Source: UBA4665 sp036388555 (lineage in GTDB: Bacteria; Patescibacteriota; Saccharimonadia; Saccharimonadales; UBA4665). From it: a stretch of DNA of 64,000 nt. How positions within the stretch are numbered: position 1 is the first letter of the stretch; every line of letters starts with the position of its first letter. The translations under genes and the position numbers were made by a program. Of the stretch, positions 24,055-32,577 are shown in pieces. Location of the stretch: positions 1 to 64,000 of the forward strand of contig DASVRP010000016.1 in assembly GCA_036388555.1 (NCBI GenBank). The letters are read 5' to 3'. Under the pieces are notes generated by a model. The model saw nothing but the letters and a program-made list of their open reading frames with translations, did no database searches and was not told the origin of the DNA.

Positions 24055-24978
24055 ATGAAAGCTGCTAGCCGTACGCTGCGCACCCATCGTCAACATATAC
24101 TCGCCGGATCAATCATTGCCGTCGTCGCGCTCTTCGGCGTGCTGCTTATCGTCCGTTCACAGGCAGAGACACCGTCCTTCAGCCTGGAGAGTGAAGATGG
24201 GACGACAACTGCGCCGGCCAACCACATAAGCGACGCCACTGCATCGGGCGGACAGGCAACCGCATTCCGGACGGCAGCCGCGGCGCCGCTGTGGTCAGAG
24301 GAGTTCGACGGTCCGGCGGGCTCGCTTGTCAATCCAGCCAAATGGGGGTATGAGGTCGGCTACATCCGTAATAATGAGCTGCAATATTACACTGGCAACG
24401 ACGCAGATAACGTCTCGCTGGACGGGGCAGGGCATGTCAAGATCACGCTCCGCAAGGAAGCGATGGGCGGCAAGGCGTACACCTCCGGTTCCATCAACAC
24501 CAAGGGTAAGTACACCTTCCAGTACGGCTACCTCGAGGCGCGGCTGCAGACACCGTCGGGTTCGGGCATCTGGCCGGCATTCTGGACCCTGGCAAACTGC
24601 TGCTGGCCCGGCACCGGTGAGATAGATGTCATGGAACAGATAAACACCGAGGCCAAGACCTATTTTACGATCCACGCCGGTCCGACACACTGGGGTAACG
24701 GCGTTCCTGTGGCGATGGTCCGCGACGGCGCCTGGCACACCTACGCCGCCCGCGTCACTCCCGGCAAGGTAGAGTTCTACCTGGACGGCAGATTGTCGCA
24801 CACCGTCACGAAAGCGAACGTCCCCGCCGGCGGCACCTGGCCGTTCGACACGAATCCCCAGTACATCCTCCTCAATGTCGCCATGGGCGGTGTCTGGCCG
24901 GGCACGCCGAATGGCAGTGCCGTACTGCCGGCCAGCATGACAGTCGACTACGTCCGTGTCTATCCGTCAAATTATTAA
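24055..24978 (+). CDS. Membrane-anchored or secreted GH16 beta-glucanase
   Basis: A 307-residue glycoside hydrolase family 16 enzyme. A basic start and one hydrophobic helix (about 16-34) form a signal peptide or anchor, then a Thr/Ala-rich linker, then the catalytic domain (about 78-307). The nucleophile/acid motif is GEIDVMEQ with Glu189, Asp191 and Glu194, typical of laminarinase-like enzymes. It probably cuts beta-1,3/1,4-glucans outside the cell, perhaps of a host or biofilm. The start at 24055 follows TACGAT by 7 nt. Confidence 0.9.
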   Translation: MKAASRTLRTHRQHILAGSIIAVVALFGVLLIVRSQAETPSFSLESEDGTTTAPANHISDATASGGQATAFRTAAAAPLWSEEFDGPAGSLVNPAKWGYEVGYIRNNELQYYTGNDADNVSLDGAGHVKITLRKEAMGGKAYTSGSINTKGKYTFQYGYLEARLQTPSGSGIWPAFWTLANCCWPGTGEIDVMEQINTEAKTYFTIHAGPTHWGNGVPVAMVRDGAWHTYAARVTPGKVEFYLDGRLSHTVTKANVPAGGTWPFDTNPQYILLNVAMGGVWPGTPNGSAVLPASMTVDYVRVYPSNY

Positions 24979-24998
24979 TCGGACAGTACACTGGCGCC

Positions 24999-25388
24999 TT
25001 ACTCGATATCTTCGTCGAACATACCCGGTATCCTGACCGGGTCGATCTTACTGACCTTCGTCCAATCAGTCCAAGGCTTGCCGTTCAGGATATGCCTGGC
25101 TTCGACGACCACGTAGCCGCCGATGACGTCGAGAGGCGTGTCGACGTCTGGCTCCGTCAGCTGATACCGCTTGCGCCAGACGTGCTTCTTAAGCTCCTCA
25201 ATGCCGATGTTATCAGACCTACAACCTATGATCTCGATATGTGGGTCGTCAGCGCCATCATACTCTACCGGCGCGACTTCGAGCTTATCGTCGGTGAACC
25301 AGGCGCGCTCCCTGTCCTGTGCCGATAATGCATCGGGTACCAATTCGGGGTAGGCGGCGACCCTGAATTGTTTATCTATGAATTTCAT
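24999..25388 (-). CDS. Orphan protein (129 aa)
   Basis: A soluble Trp- and Asp-rich protein of unknown function. The ATG at 25388 lies 7 nt after TAACGA, which has TTGCAC 16-17 nt upstream, so a leaderless start is likely; an ATG at 25394 is possible. It is divergent from pth. A TGTAACGAT string here also occurs before the gene at 40646. Confidence 0.6.
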   Translation of the reverse strand: MKFIDKQFRVAAYPELVPDALSAQDRERAWFTDDKLEVAPVEYDGADDPHIEIIGCRSDNIGIEELKKHVWRKRYQLTEPDVDTPLDVIGGYVVVEARHILNGKPWTDWTKVSKIDPVRIPGMFDEDIE

Positions 25389-25476
25389 CCCCATATCGTT
25401 ACATGTTGCTACGTATTGTGCAAGTGTCAGTAGGCCGTAGCGTGCACTTACGTCTTGATACGGTATACTTACGTAT

Positions 25477-26118
25477 ATGTCACTCTTCCAGCGCATGCCC
25501 CAGGCGAGCAATCCCATCAATTACGTCACCGTCGGCCTCAATAAGACCTTGCTGATCGCCGGACTTGGCAATCCCGGGCCGGAGTACGACCAGACGCGCC
25601 ACAACATCGGTTTCGCCGCTATTGATGCGTTCGTGGCCGCTAACAGCGACATGCAGCAGTGGATCCAGAAGAAGGATCTGAAATGCGTCATAAGCACCGG
25701 CAAGATGGGCGACACCCGCGTCATCTGCATCAAACCATCGACGTTCATGAATCTGAGCGGGGAAGCGGTGCAGGCCGTAAGTAATTTTTACAAGGTCCAA
25801 CCTGACAAGCTGGTGGTCGTGCACGATGAACTGGATATCAATTTCGGTCAGATCCGCCTGCGCATGGGAGGCAGTGCGGCCGGCCATAACGGCATCAAAT
25901 CAGTCACCCAGCACATGGGCGAGTCCTATGCCCGGGTTCGTATCGGCATCGGGCCGAAAGTGCCGGAACAGATGGACAGCGCCGATTTCGTACTCAAACG
26001 CTTCAGCCAGGAAGAACTCGGCCATATGGATGAGCTGACCCGTGAGACGAATGCTATCCTCAGCGAACTGGTCTTCGGCGCCGAGCTGCTGCCGGAGACG
26101 CGCAACTTTCTGATCTAG
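25477..26118 (+). CDS. pth: Peptidyl-tRNA hydrolase
   Basis: A 213-residue Pth. The motif IAGLGNPGPEYDQTRHNIGF contains the catalytic His42. KPSTFMNLSGEAV, VVHDELDINFG and GGSAAGHNGIKSV follow as expected. It releases tRNA from peptidyl-tRNA that falls off the ribosome. There are about 20 extra residues before the usual start; the ATG at 25477 is supported by TATACT 7 nt upstream. Confidence 0.95.
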   Translation: MSLFQRMPQASNPINYVTVGLNKTLLIAGLGNPGPEYDQTRHNIGFAAIDAFVAANSDMQQWIQKKDLKCVISTGKMGDTRVICIKPSTFMNLSGEAVQAVSNFYKVQPDKLVVVHDELDINFGQIRLRMGGSAAGHNGIKSVTQHMGESYARVRIGIGPKVPEQMDSADFVLKRFSQEELGHMDELTRETNAILSELVFGAELLPETRNFLI

Positions 26119-26134
26119 CGATCCGTTCAATCAG

Positions 26135-26299
26135 TTATTGTAGGTCAGGCTGGCTATCGTCAGAGGGCAGCGGGTTTGCGATGGTGAACTCTGCCCGAAG
26201 CCCTAGCTGTGTAGAGATGGCGGCTATCCTCCCGAAGCTCTTACACGTTTCGAGATTTTTCCGGCCTTCATACGTCAAATATTTAGTGTTTGGGTACAT
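26135..26299 (-). CDS. Small leaderless ORF (54 aa)
   Basis: An ATG at 26299 opens 54 codons. A consensus promoter (26306-26334) places its -10 exactly 6 nt before this ATG, with no room for a leader. The basic N-terminal half (MYPNTKYLTYEGRKNLETCK) and the Gly-Arg-x-Ala-Ala segment could be a short helical nucleic-acid-binding peptide, but no family is recognised. It is convergent with pth. Confidence 0.55.
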   Translation of the reverse strand: MYPNTKYLTYEGRKNLETCKSFGRIAAISTQLGLRAEFTIANPLPSDDSQPDLQ

Positions 26300-26305
26300 A
26301 AAATT

Positions 26306-26334
26306 ATTTTACTTTCCTTTTTACGTTTTGTCAA
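26306..26334 (-). promoter_or_regulatory. Consensus promoter of the 54-aa ORF
   Basis: Minus strand TTGACA (26329-26334), 17-nt spacer, TAAAAT (26306-26311). Confidence 0.8.
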
Positions 26335-26372
26335 GTCCCTATGAGTCCGGCCACATCCGGTCGTCGGATACT

Positions 26373-26418
26373 AAAAAAGCCCTACAAGAGGGGGTGGGCA
26401 CCGCTTGTAGGGCTTTTT
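26373..26418. terminator. Strong intrinsic terminator of the structured RNA
   Basis: AGCCCTACAAG and CTTGTAGGGCT pair around a C-rich loop and are followed by six T on the minus strand (and five on the plus strand). Confidence 0.9.
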
Positions 26419-26792
26419 CAGAAGATAATGCACCAAGTAAGGGAGGCGAATCCGCATATTCTGCATTATCTTCCAGAAACACCCTTCAACCCACCTTGAA
26501 GGCCTCCGCACAACTGGGTCAAGTCCTCTCGCAAGGAACTCGACACTTTAGACATACGGCCCACGCCAGGTTTTTCCGTTATTCCACGCGGCTCAAATAA
26601 AACGAGGGGGAATACGGGGTTAAAGGGGTTAGTATGCTTTAGAGCGCTTACACTCGGGGTGCAAGCTACGGACAAGTGGAGGGTAACAACTTGGGGCCGA
26701 AGCACGCTCTAAGGCAATCTAACAAATTGTTAGAAATTGGGGGGGGTATAAGGTACGAAAGTTGTGTGCGAGGGGTGTGCACCAACTTACAG
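26373..26792 (-). ncRNA. Unidentified ~420-nt structured RNA with C-rich loops
   Basis: No long ORF fits this stretch, but it lies between a consensus promoter (26799-26827) and a strong terminator. The RNA folds into at least six hairpins, in order: AAGUUG-GUGC with loop ACACCCCUC; CUAACA/UGUUAG; a multibranch closed by UUAGAGCG/CGCUCUAA holding a CAAGU hairpin (loop with ACCCUCC) and CUUGCAC/GUGUAAG (loop CCCGA); CCUUCAA/UUGAAGG; and a 12-bp GAAGAUAAUGCA stem. Several loops expose CCCUC or CUCCC. It lacks the signature sequences of RNase P, tmRNA and SRP RNA. A trans-acting sRNA is the best guess. Confidence 0.65.
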
Positions 26793-26798
26793 ATTTGT

Positions 26799-26827
26799 AT
26801 TTTAGCAAAAAGCATGTCGTTTGTCAA
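26799..26827 (-). promoter_or_regulatory. Consensus promoter of the structured RNA
   Basis: Minus strand TTGACA (26822-26827), 17-nt spacer, TAAAAT (26799-26804). Upstream (26840-26905) is AT-rich with a GGCTAG/CTAGCC inverted repeat. Confidence 0.8.
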
Positions 26828-26952
26828 TACTAAAATATATTCTTGTCTATTTGGCTAGGTTTTATCATAAGCATGTTTTTGGGGTTATGCTAATACTAGG
26901 CTAGCCGTCAGATTGTTTGCAAACTACTGTATATGTAGTAATATATTTTTTA

Positions 26953-27585
26953 ATGACAGAGCATCTACCAGAAGAATTCGACGGCCGTGGCCAGAGCCGC
27001 CGCGGATTCATGAAAGCTTTGGGAGGATTGACGACCGGGGCAATGGGTGGAGTATATCTGTTTCCAGTCGCGGTAGCGACGGCCGTGGCGACCAAGGAAG
27101 TGACCGGCTTGAAAGCTGGTAACGCCGGTATAAACGAAGAGATCGAGCGTAGCTGCCAGACTGATTCCGATCCAGAACGATGCAAGGCTCAATGGCAGCC
27201 GGATGACAGGAAAGTGCGGCAGGCAGTGATCGATGCACCGATCATAGAAGAGACCCTGTTCCGGGCAGTTCCTTCGGTCATTACCGATCTCACCGACGAC
27301 GATCGTAGTCTCCGCAAGATAGGCGCCAATCTGCTTCATGGCACCGAATCAAAAAAGCTGACACGGAAAGAGCTTATCGCAGGTTTCGCTTCTTCGACGC
27401 TATTCGCGGCCGCCCATGGCATGACAGCCAGAGGTTATGACACACAGACTATCCCGATACCGCAGGGCGTTGCCGGTTTTGGCTTCTGGTATCTCGCCCG
27501 TAAACATGGTATTGGTTCAAGCATGGTCGCCCATAGCACGTTCAACGCTATTCCGATCGGATTGATGCGCATCCTTGGCAAATAA
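26953..27585 (+). CDS. CPBP-like glutamic protease/Abi protein with a Tat-type N-terminus
   Basis: A 210-residue protein. The start has a twin-arginine pattern, SRRGFMKALGG (about 15-25), followed by a hydrophobic stretch. The C-terminal part has the three CPBP motifs: IIEETLFR (EExxxR), LFAAAHG (FxxxH) and MVAHSTFNA (HxxxN). CPBP proteins are normally multi-pass membrane proteases; here the helices between motifs are weak. Whether it is exported folded or membrane-bound is unclear. The start at 26953 follows TAATAT by 8 nt. Confidence 0.65.
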   Translation: MTEHLPEEFDGRGQSRRGFMKALGGLTTGAMGGVYLFPVAVATAVATKEVTGLKAGNAGINEEIERSCQTDSDPERCKAQWQPDDRKVRQAVIDAPIIEETLFRAVPSVITDLTDDDRSLRKIGANLLHGTESKKLTRKELIAGFASSTLFAAAHGMTARGYDTQTIPIPQGVAGFGFWYLARKHGIGSSMVAHSTFNAIPIGLMRILGK

Positions 27586-27657
27586 CAGATTGACTTTTAA
27601 CTGTTGTGAAAGCTATTGTTGACTGTCCCGCTATGTGACGGATATGATGCTAGCATT

Positions 27658-28548
27658 ATGATTACCGGGCAAGAATATAACACCGCTGTCAATGCGCTTA
27701 CGCTTGCTGATTCTCCGTATGCGCCGCTATTCGAGGGGATACTACCAGCAGTACAGACGCTATATGTCCAGAGCCACAACCTCGAAGACCTCTTGTCACG
27801 GCCACGGGTCGCCATTGTCGGCAGCCGCAAGGTGACGCCATATGGCAAGGCCGTCACCCAGCAGTTCGCCAGAGAGCTGGCAGGGCAGGGTATCGTCATC
27901 ATCAGCGGGCTGGCATACGGCGTCGACGCTATCGCACACCAGGCTGCGCTCGATGCCGGAGGCCTGACGATCGCCGTTTTACCAAGCTCATTGCAGAAAA
28001 TCTATCCGACAACCCACACGGGATTGGCACGGCGCATGGTAGAGCAGGGCGGGGCGCTCATCAGCGAATATCCGGCCGGATCGGATATCGCCTGGAAGAA
28101 CCAGTTCGTCGAACGCAACCGTATCGTCAGTGGCATGAGCGACGTACTGCTCATAACCGAAGCCGCCGTCAATAGCGGCACTATCCATACCGCCCGCTTC
28201 GCCCTTGACCAGGGCAAGGACGTCCTGGCAGTACCAGGAAGCATCATGAGCCCGACTTCAGCCGGTACCAACAACCTGATTCGCACAGGTGCCATGCCCG
28301 CTACCGGCCCGGACGATGTCATCCGGCTGCTCGGCCTCGCATTACCGCCTGCATCGAAGCCGCCGAAAGGCTCCAACCCCAATGAGCAGCTGCTACTGGA
28401 TCTGCTTGCAGACAATGTCACCCACGGCACGGACCTGATGACCCGCTCGGCGTTACCGATCAGCGACTTCAACCAGACACTGACCATGATGGAACTGACG
28501 GGCAAGGTCAGGGCACTCGGCGCCAATCAGTGGTCGCTGGGTTCATAA
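27658..28548 (+). CDS. dprA: DNA-processing protein DprA
   Basis: A 296-residue DprA/Smf with the Rossmann-like core: VAIVGSRKVTPYGK, IISGLAYGVDAIAHQAAL, TIAVLPSSL, and RNRIVSGMSD followed by ALDQGKDVLAVPG. A short winged-helix-like C-terminus follows (about 240-296). DprA loads RecA on incoming single-stranded DNA in natural transformation, which fits an organism that takes up host or environmental DNA. The start at 27658 is supported by TATGAT upstream; longer readings lack a start signal. Confidence 0.92.
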   Translation: MITGQEYNTAVNALTLADSPYAPLFEGILPAVQTLYVQSHNLEDLLSRPRVAIVGSRKVTPYGKAVTQQFARELAGQGIVIISGLAYGVDAIAHQAALDAGGLTIAVLPSSLQKIYPTTHTGLARRMVEQGGALISEYPAGSDIAWKNQFVERNRIVSGMSDVLLITEAAVNSGTIHTARFALDQGKDVLAVPGSIMSPTSAGTNNLIRTGAMPATGPDDVIRLLGLALPPASKPPKGSNPNEQLLLDLLADNVTHGTDLMTRSALPISDFNQTLTMMELTGKVRALGANQWSLGS

Positions 28549-28659
28549 CGTCCCGACTCCCTCCTCCATACTTATGCCCGTCTATCGCTCCATGAATGTC
28601 TTCCCAGCCACAGCCGTGAAGAAGGTCATGCCGACGAGTCCAAAAGGACGAAAGCGGTA

Positions 28660-28700
28660 TATAGTAAAAAGACCCGCACCAGGCAAGTCTTTTTACTATA
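28660..28700. terminator. Bidirectional terminator after dprA
   Basis: TATAGTAAAAAGAC pairs with GTCTTTTTACTATA around a 13-nt loop. It lies between dprA and the convergent small gene. Confidence 0.9.
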
Positions 28701-28712
28701 TCGGACAGGTAC

Positions 28713-28946
28713 TTACCGGACGGCTGGATCGGTCTCTTCGATCCAGGTAGCGCCAGCTTCTGCTGCGAATTCCTGAGGAGTCTCTGCAACAGAGGACTCA
28801 GCTACTGCGACCGATGAAAGACGAAGGGATGTCATAGCCTCGGCGCAACGATCCAAGCGAGTGGCACGAAGCTGTTCGCCATCTACCGGCTGACCAGCAA
28901 CATTGAATGATCCGTAGCTGGTAGCACTGTCAATTTTGAATTCCAT
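28713..28946 (-). CDS. Small orphan protein (77 aa) with an attenuated leader
   Basis: An acidic 77-residue protein without recognised domain; Ala/Glu-rich C-terminal half, no Cys beyond one. AAGGAG lies about 10 nt before the ATG pair at 28949/28946. Its 5' leader is about 115 nt and contains an intrinsic terminator, so expression is probably controlled by read-through. Confidence 0.6.
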   Translation of the reverse strand: MEFKIDSATSYGSFNVAGQPVDGEQLRATRLDRCAEAMTSLRLSSVAVAESSVAETPQEFAAEAGATWIEETDPAVR

Positions 28947-28984
28947 CATTTTATTATTTCTCCTTGGTTAAACATCTTAACAAA

Positions 28985-29093
28985 TAAAAAAACCGCAACG
29001 TGTTCCTTACAAACAGGTAGCGGCTATTGGTTAAGCGTCTTGCCTTATTACATTTACCTTATATGTTTTACTCCCGGACGGAAACCTTGTCAA
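28985..29093 (-). promoter_or_regulatory. Promoter and leader terminator (attenuator)
   Basis: Minus strand TTGACA (29088-29093), 17-nt spacer, TAAAAC (29065-29070). The leader then has a hairpin (28993-29023, CCGC...GCGG arms with two mismatches in twelve) followed by seven T, all before the gene at 28946. An ATGTAA start-stop pair lies at the beginning of the leader. Confidence 0.6.
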
Positions 29094-29280
29094 GCACTTT
29101 GATGAAATTTTTCACATCGTAGCGATGATGCTTGTGCTAGACAGAGGTAAAGCCGGATTCGGAAAATTATATTTGGCAATCAGCGAGACGTTCTATATAT
29201 TAGTCCTTCGTGCCCACGATGAATGTGGGCAGCAGGGAAGCGCTTAAGAATTAGGCCGCAACCACGTATACTACCTAGAC

Positions 29281-29334
29281 ATGAGCATCATTTTGAATAT
29301 ATATACATCACACACCCCGGCGGGACGCCGATGA
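29281..29334 (+). CDS. Leader peptide (17 aa) coupled to topA
   Basis: ATG at 29281 lies 8 nt after TATACT (29267-29272; TTAAGA at a 17-nt spacing upstream), the leaderless spacing used elsewhere. It encodes MSIILNIYTSHTPAGRR and stops at TGA overlapping the topA ATG. The topA start itself has no ribosome-binding site, so ribosomes finishing this peptide would re-initiate there. Confidence 0.6.
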   Translation: MSIILNIYTSHTPAGRR

Positions 29335-31724
29335 GCAAGAACCTTGTCATCGTAGAGAGCCCGGCCAAAGCCAAGACCATCGAGAAGTATCTCGGTAAGG
29401 ATTTCCAGGTGCTTTCCAGCGTCGGGCATATCCGCAGCATCGCCAAGAAGACCAAGGATGGCACCGCACCGATCGACACCAAAGACGGCTACAAGACCGT
29501 CTATGAGATTGATCCGGAAAAGAAGAAGATCGCTGCCGAGCTGCGCCGTGCCGTCAAAGATGCGGGTGATGTCTGGCTCGCGACCGACGAAGACCGCGAA
29601 GGCGAGGCAATAGCCTGGCATCTCTGCGAAGTCCTGAAACTCGACCCCACCAAGACCAAGCGTATCGTCTTCCATGAAATCACCAAGGGAGCCATCGAGG
29701 AAGCCGTCAAGCACCCCCGTACGGTAGATATGAACCTGGTGCAGGCCCAACAGGCCCGGCAGATCCTGGACCGCCTGGTAGGCTTTGAGCTGAGCCCGGT
29801 CGTCTGGCAGAAAGTTCCCGGCGGTAAGTCGGCCGGCCGCGTACAGTCGCCGGCAGTCCGACTGCTGGTCGAGCGGGAGCGTGAGATCGACAGTTTTGAG
29901 GGATCGTACACTTTCAAAGTCGTCGCACTATTCAGTGTCCCGGGCGCATCCAAGGGTTCCGATGAGATGAAAGCCGAGCTGCCGCAGAAGTTCAAGACCG
30001 AGGAAGAAGCCCAGAAATTCCTGGAAAGCTTGATCGGCGCCAACTTTACCGTATCAAACGTTGTCACCAGCCCGAGCACCCGCAATCCGGGCCCGCCGTT
30101 CACCACCAGCTCGCTGCAGCAGGAAGCCAACAGCCGCCTCGGCTTTGGCGCCAAGGCCACCATGAGCAGCGCCCAGAAGCTGTACCAGGAAGGTAAGATC
30201 ACCTACATGCGTACCGACTCCGTCAACCTGTCCGGCCAGGCTCTGGGGCAGATGAGCTCCTACATCAAGAGCCAGTTCGGCGAACAGTACCACCAGGTAC
30301 GGACCTTCAAGACCAAGTCCGCTAGCGCCCAGGAAGCCCACGAAGCCATCCGTCCGACTGATGTCGCGACAGAGCGGGGGAGCAGCAATGATTACGACCA
30401 GCGCCTCTATGACCTGATCCGCCGCCGCACCCTGGCCAGCCAGATGGCCCCGGCCAAGCTCGAGAAGACGACGGTCACCATCGCTATCTCTACCGGCAAG
30501 CTGGCCTTCGAGGCCAAGGGTGAAGTCATTATCTTCGACGGTTTCCTGAAGGTCTACGGCGGTTCGACCAAGGAAGCTGATATCCTGCCCGCCGTTGCCA
30601 GCGGGGATTCGCTCAAGCTGCGCGAAGCCAGCGCCCGCCAGGTGTTCGCCCGTCCACCGGCCCGCTACACCGAAGGTAGCCTCGTCAAGAAGCTCGAAGA
30701 GCTCGGCATCGGCCGCCCGTCTACCTATGCGACCATCATCAATACTGTCCAGGTCCGCGGCTACGCCGTCAAGGGCGAAGGCGAGGGGACGCCGCGTGAC
30801 GTCATCCAGTTGTCACTGAAGCAGCCTGATATTGCCGGTGCTGCAGTCGACCGCGAAGTCATTCAGGAAAAGACCGGCTCCGACCGCGGCAAACTCGTCC
30901 CGACCGCCAGCGGCCAGGTCGTCAGCGACTTCCTGACCAACCACTTCGACCAGATCGTCGATTACAGCTTCACCGCAAACGTCGAAGAGGAGTTCGACCA
31001 TATCGCCGACGGCAAACTGCAGCGCAATAAGATGCTCGACCAGTTCTATAAACCCTTCCACCAGCTGATTACCGATTCCGGCGGCATCGACCGCTCAACC
31101 GTCTCCCAGGCCCGCGAAATCGGCATAGACCCCAAATCCGGCAAGCCGATCCTGGCCCGGTTCGGACGGTTCGGCCCGATGCTGCAGCTTGGTAACCCCG
31201 ACAAGGAAGACAAGGATCCGGCCAACAAGCCGCAGTTCGCCCCTATGCCGGCTGGCACCAAGATTGAGAACGTTACGCTTGAACAGGCCCTCGAGATGTT
31301 CAAGCTGCCGCGCACTGTCGGCACGACTACCCCGGGCCCGGACGGCACACCAGGCGAGCCCATAAAGGCTAATATCGGCCGCTTCGGCCCCTATATACAG
31401 ATAGGCAAGACCTTCGTATCTATCAAACCGCTCGACCCCCATACCATCACCCTCGAAGAAGCGCTAGAATTGTATTCAGAGAAACAGAAGAAGGACGCCG
31501 AGAAGTACATCGCCGAATTCCCAGGCGGCATCCAGGTCCTGAACGGCCGTTACGGCCCGTACATCACCGACGGCAAGAAGAACGCCAAGATCCCCAAGGA
31601 CAAGGACCCGGCCAAACTGACTGAGATCGAAGTCAAGGACCTGCTGGCGGCAACATCGACCAAGAAGCCTGGCAGATTCGGCAACCGAGGCGTCAACGGA
31701 CGCAAACCAGCTGCCAAGAAATAA
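29331..31724 (+). CDS. topA: DNA topoisomerase I
   Basis: A 797-residue type IA topoisomerase. The TOPRIM domain starts at MSKNLVIVESPAKAKTIEKYL; the DxDxE is in ATDEDREGEAIAWHL. The catalytic Tyr is in ITYMRTDSVNLS. GRPSTYATIINT and RKLVPT-like GKLVPTASGQVVSDFL follow. The C-terminus has three GRFGP/GRYGPY repeats and a Lys-rich tail instead of zinc ribbons. The start at 29331 is set by the conserved N-terminus and the ATGA overlap with the leader peptide. Confidence 0.96.
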   Translation: MSKNLVIVESPAKAKTIEKYLGKDFQVLSSVGHIRSIAKKTKDGTAPIDTKDGYKTVYEIDPEKKKIAAELRRAVKDAGDVWLATDEDREGEAIAWHLCEVLKLDPTKTKRIVFHEITKGAIEEAVKHPRTVDMNLVQAQQARQILDRLVGFELSPVVWQKVPGGKSAGRVQSPAVRLLVEREREIDSFEGSYTFKVVALFSVPGASKGSDEMKAELPQKFKTEEEAQKFLESLIGANFTVSNVVTSPSTRNPGPPFTTSSLQQEANSRLGFGAKATMSSAQKLYQEGKITYMRTDSVNLSGQALGQMSSYIKSQFGEQYHQVRTFKTKSASAQEAHEAIRPTDVATERGSSNDYDQRLYDLIRRRTLASQMAPAKLEKTTVTIAISTGKLAFEAKGEVIIFDGFLKVYGGSTKEADILPAVASGDSLKLREASARQVFARPPARYTEGSLVKKLEELGIGRPSTYATIINTVQVRGYAVKGEGEGTPRDVIQLSLKQPDIAGAAVDREVIQEKTGSDRGKLVPTASGQVVSDFLTNHFDQIVDYSFTANVEEEFDHIADGKLQRNKMLDQFYKPFHQLITDSGGIDRSTVSQAREIGIDPKSGKPILARFGRFGPMLQLGNPDKEDKDPANKPQFAPMPAGTKIENVTLEQALEMFKLPRTVGTTTPGPDGTPGEPIKANIGRFGPYIQIGKTFVSIKPLDPHTITLEEALELYSEKQKKDAEKYIAEFPGGIQVLNGRYGPYITDGKKNAKIPKDKDPAKLTEIEVKDLLAATSTKKPGRFGNRGVNGRKPAAKK

Positions 31725-31787
31725 TCTATTTGCAATTCCTGCCAGTTTGTTTAAAGTAGGAGCAATAGTCATTATTCAGGAGCAGAC

Positions 31788-32348
31788 ATGGACATTCGAG
31801 AAAGTTTTTACGGCGCAGTTGATACAGTAAGATCCCGAATTCCGCAGTCGGAGAACATCCCAGTCGTCCGCAATATTGATCCGGACCACCGGCTCCACAT
31901 GCGTGCTGCTGCCGGCGCATTCACACTTATCTTAGCCGTCGGTGGATCACTGGCGCACCTTGGCATGACCAACAACAGCCGCGTCAACTCCCTGGCCGTA
32001 GATGCCAGCGATAGTACAGGACTTAGGGTGGCCGATTATGATAATGTCTCTTTTCAGATTACCGGAACTGCGAATAATGATGATATCGAGGATGGTGCGC
32101 CTAGGCAGACTGAGATAGCCGAGATTGAACTCACGGACGGCGAAGTCTGCCAGGTAGACATCGAAACCTACAAAGGTCCGTCCGTACCAGGCTGGCTCCC
32201 GGACATGTTTGACAACAAAGCCAAAATTGCAGCTGTACAGAAAGCCGCACAATATAAACGATTTATCACGAAGGCCCCTAAGTGTGATTTCGTAGCAAAG
32301 CCCAAGCCGGTGGTCAAGAAGCCGGCCGGCCAGACAGGGAACCGCTAA
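31788..32348 (+). CDS. Orphan single-pass membrane protein (186 aa)
   Basis: A hydrophobic helix at about residues 39-57 separates a basic N-terminal part from an extracytoplasmic domain (60-186) with two Cys (CQVD, KCDF) and a Lys/Pro-rich end. GGAG lies 6 nt before the ATG; a promoter (TTGCAA, 16 nt, TAAAGT) lies just upstream. Function unknown. Confidence 0.7.
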   Translation: MDIRESFYGAVDTVRSRIPQSENIPVVRNIDPDHRLHMRAAAGAFTLILAVGGSLAHLGMTNNSRVNSLAVDASDSTGLRVADYDNVSFQITGTANNDDIEDGAPRQTEIAEIELTDGEVCQVDIETYKGPSVPGWLPDMFDNKAKIAAVQKAAQYKRFITKAPKCDFVAKPKPVVKKPAGQTGNR

Positions 32349-32412
32349 GTTCTTATTCTCTTTTGATACAGTAGTATATAAGCGACTTAAGGTTCCCACA
32401 CACACCGGAAAC

Positions 32413-32540
32413 TTGCTTTTCAGGGGTGGACGTTATATAATCACTTTTTTACAACATAACATAGGCATTACCGTCGACAACGTGCTACAATATGTTCAGA
32501 CCAATAAGCGATTGACTTACAAATGCTTAGGTGTTATAGT
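32413..32540 (+). promoter_or_regulatory. Two tandem promoters upstream of the sigma4/HARE gene
   Basis: First: TTGCTT (32413-32418), 17 nt, TATAAT (32436-32441). Second: TTGACT (32512-32517), 17 nt, TATAGT (32535-32540). Two starts for one gene suggest growth-condition control. Confidence 0.7.
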
Positions 32541-32577
32541 TAACATTAGTTACTGTATTAACAGATAGGAAATAACG

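Noticed and set aside
26373..26792. RNase P RNA, tmRNA or SRP RNA in the structured RNA region
   Set aside because: None of the conserved cores (RNase P GAGGAAAGUCC, tmRNA T-arm and tag, SRP GGAAGGAAGCAG-like apical loop) was found.
29223..29330. Longer topA start upstream of 29331
   Set aside because: The extra codons cross the promoter and a TGCCCAC/GTGGGCA hairpin, and the conserved N-terminus begins at 29331.
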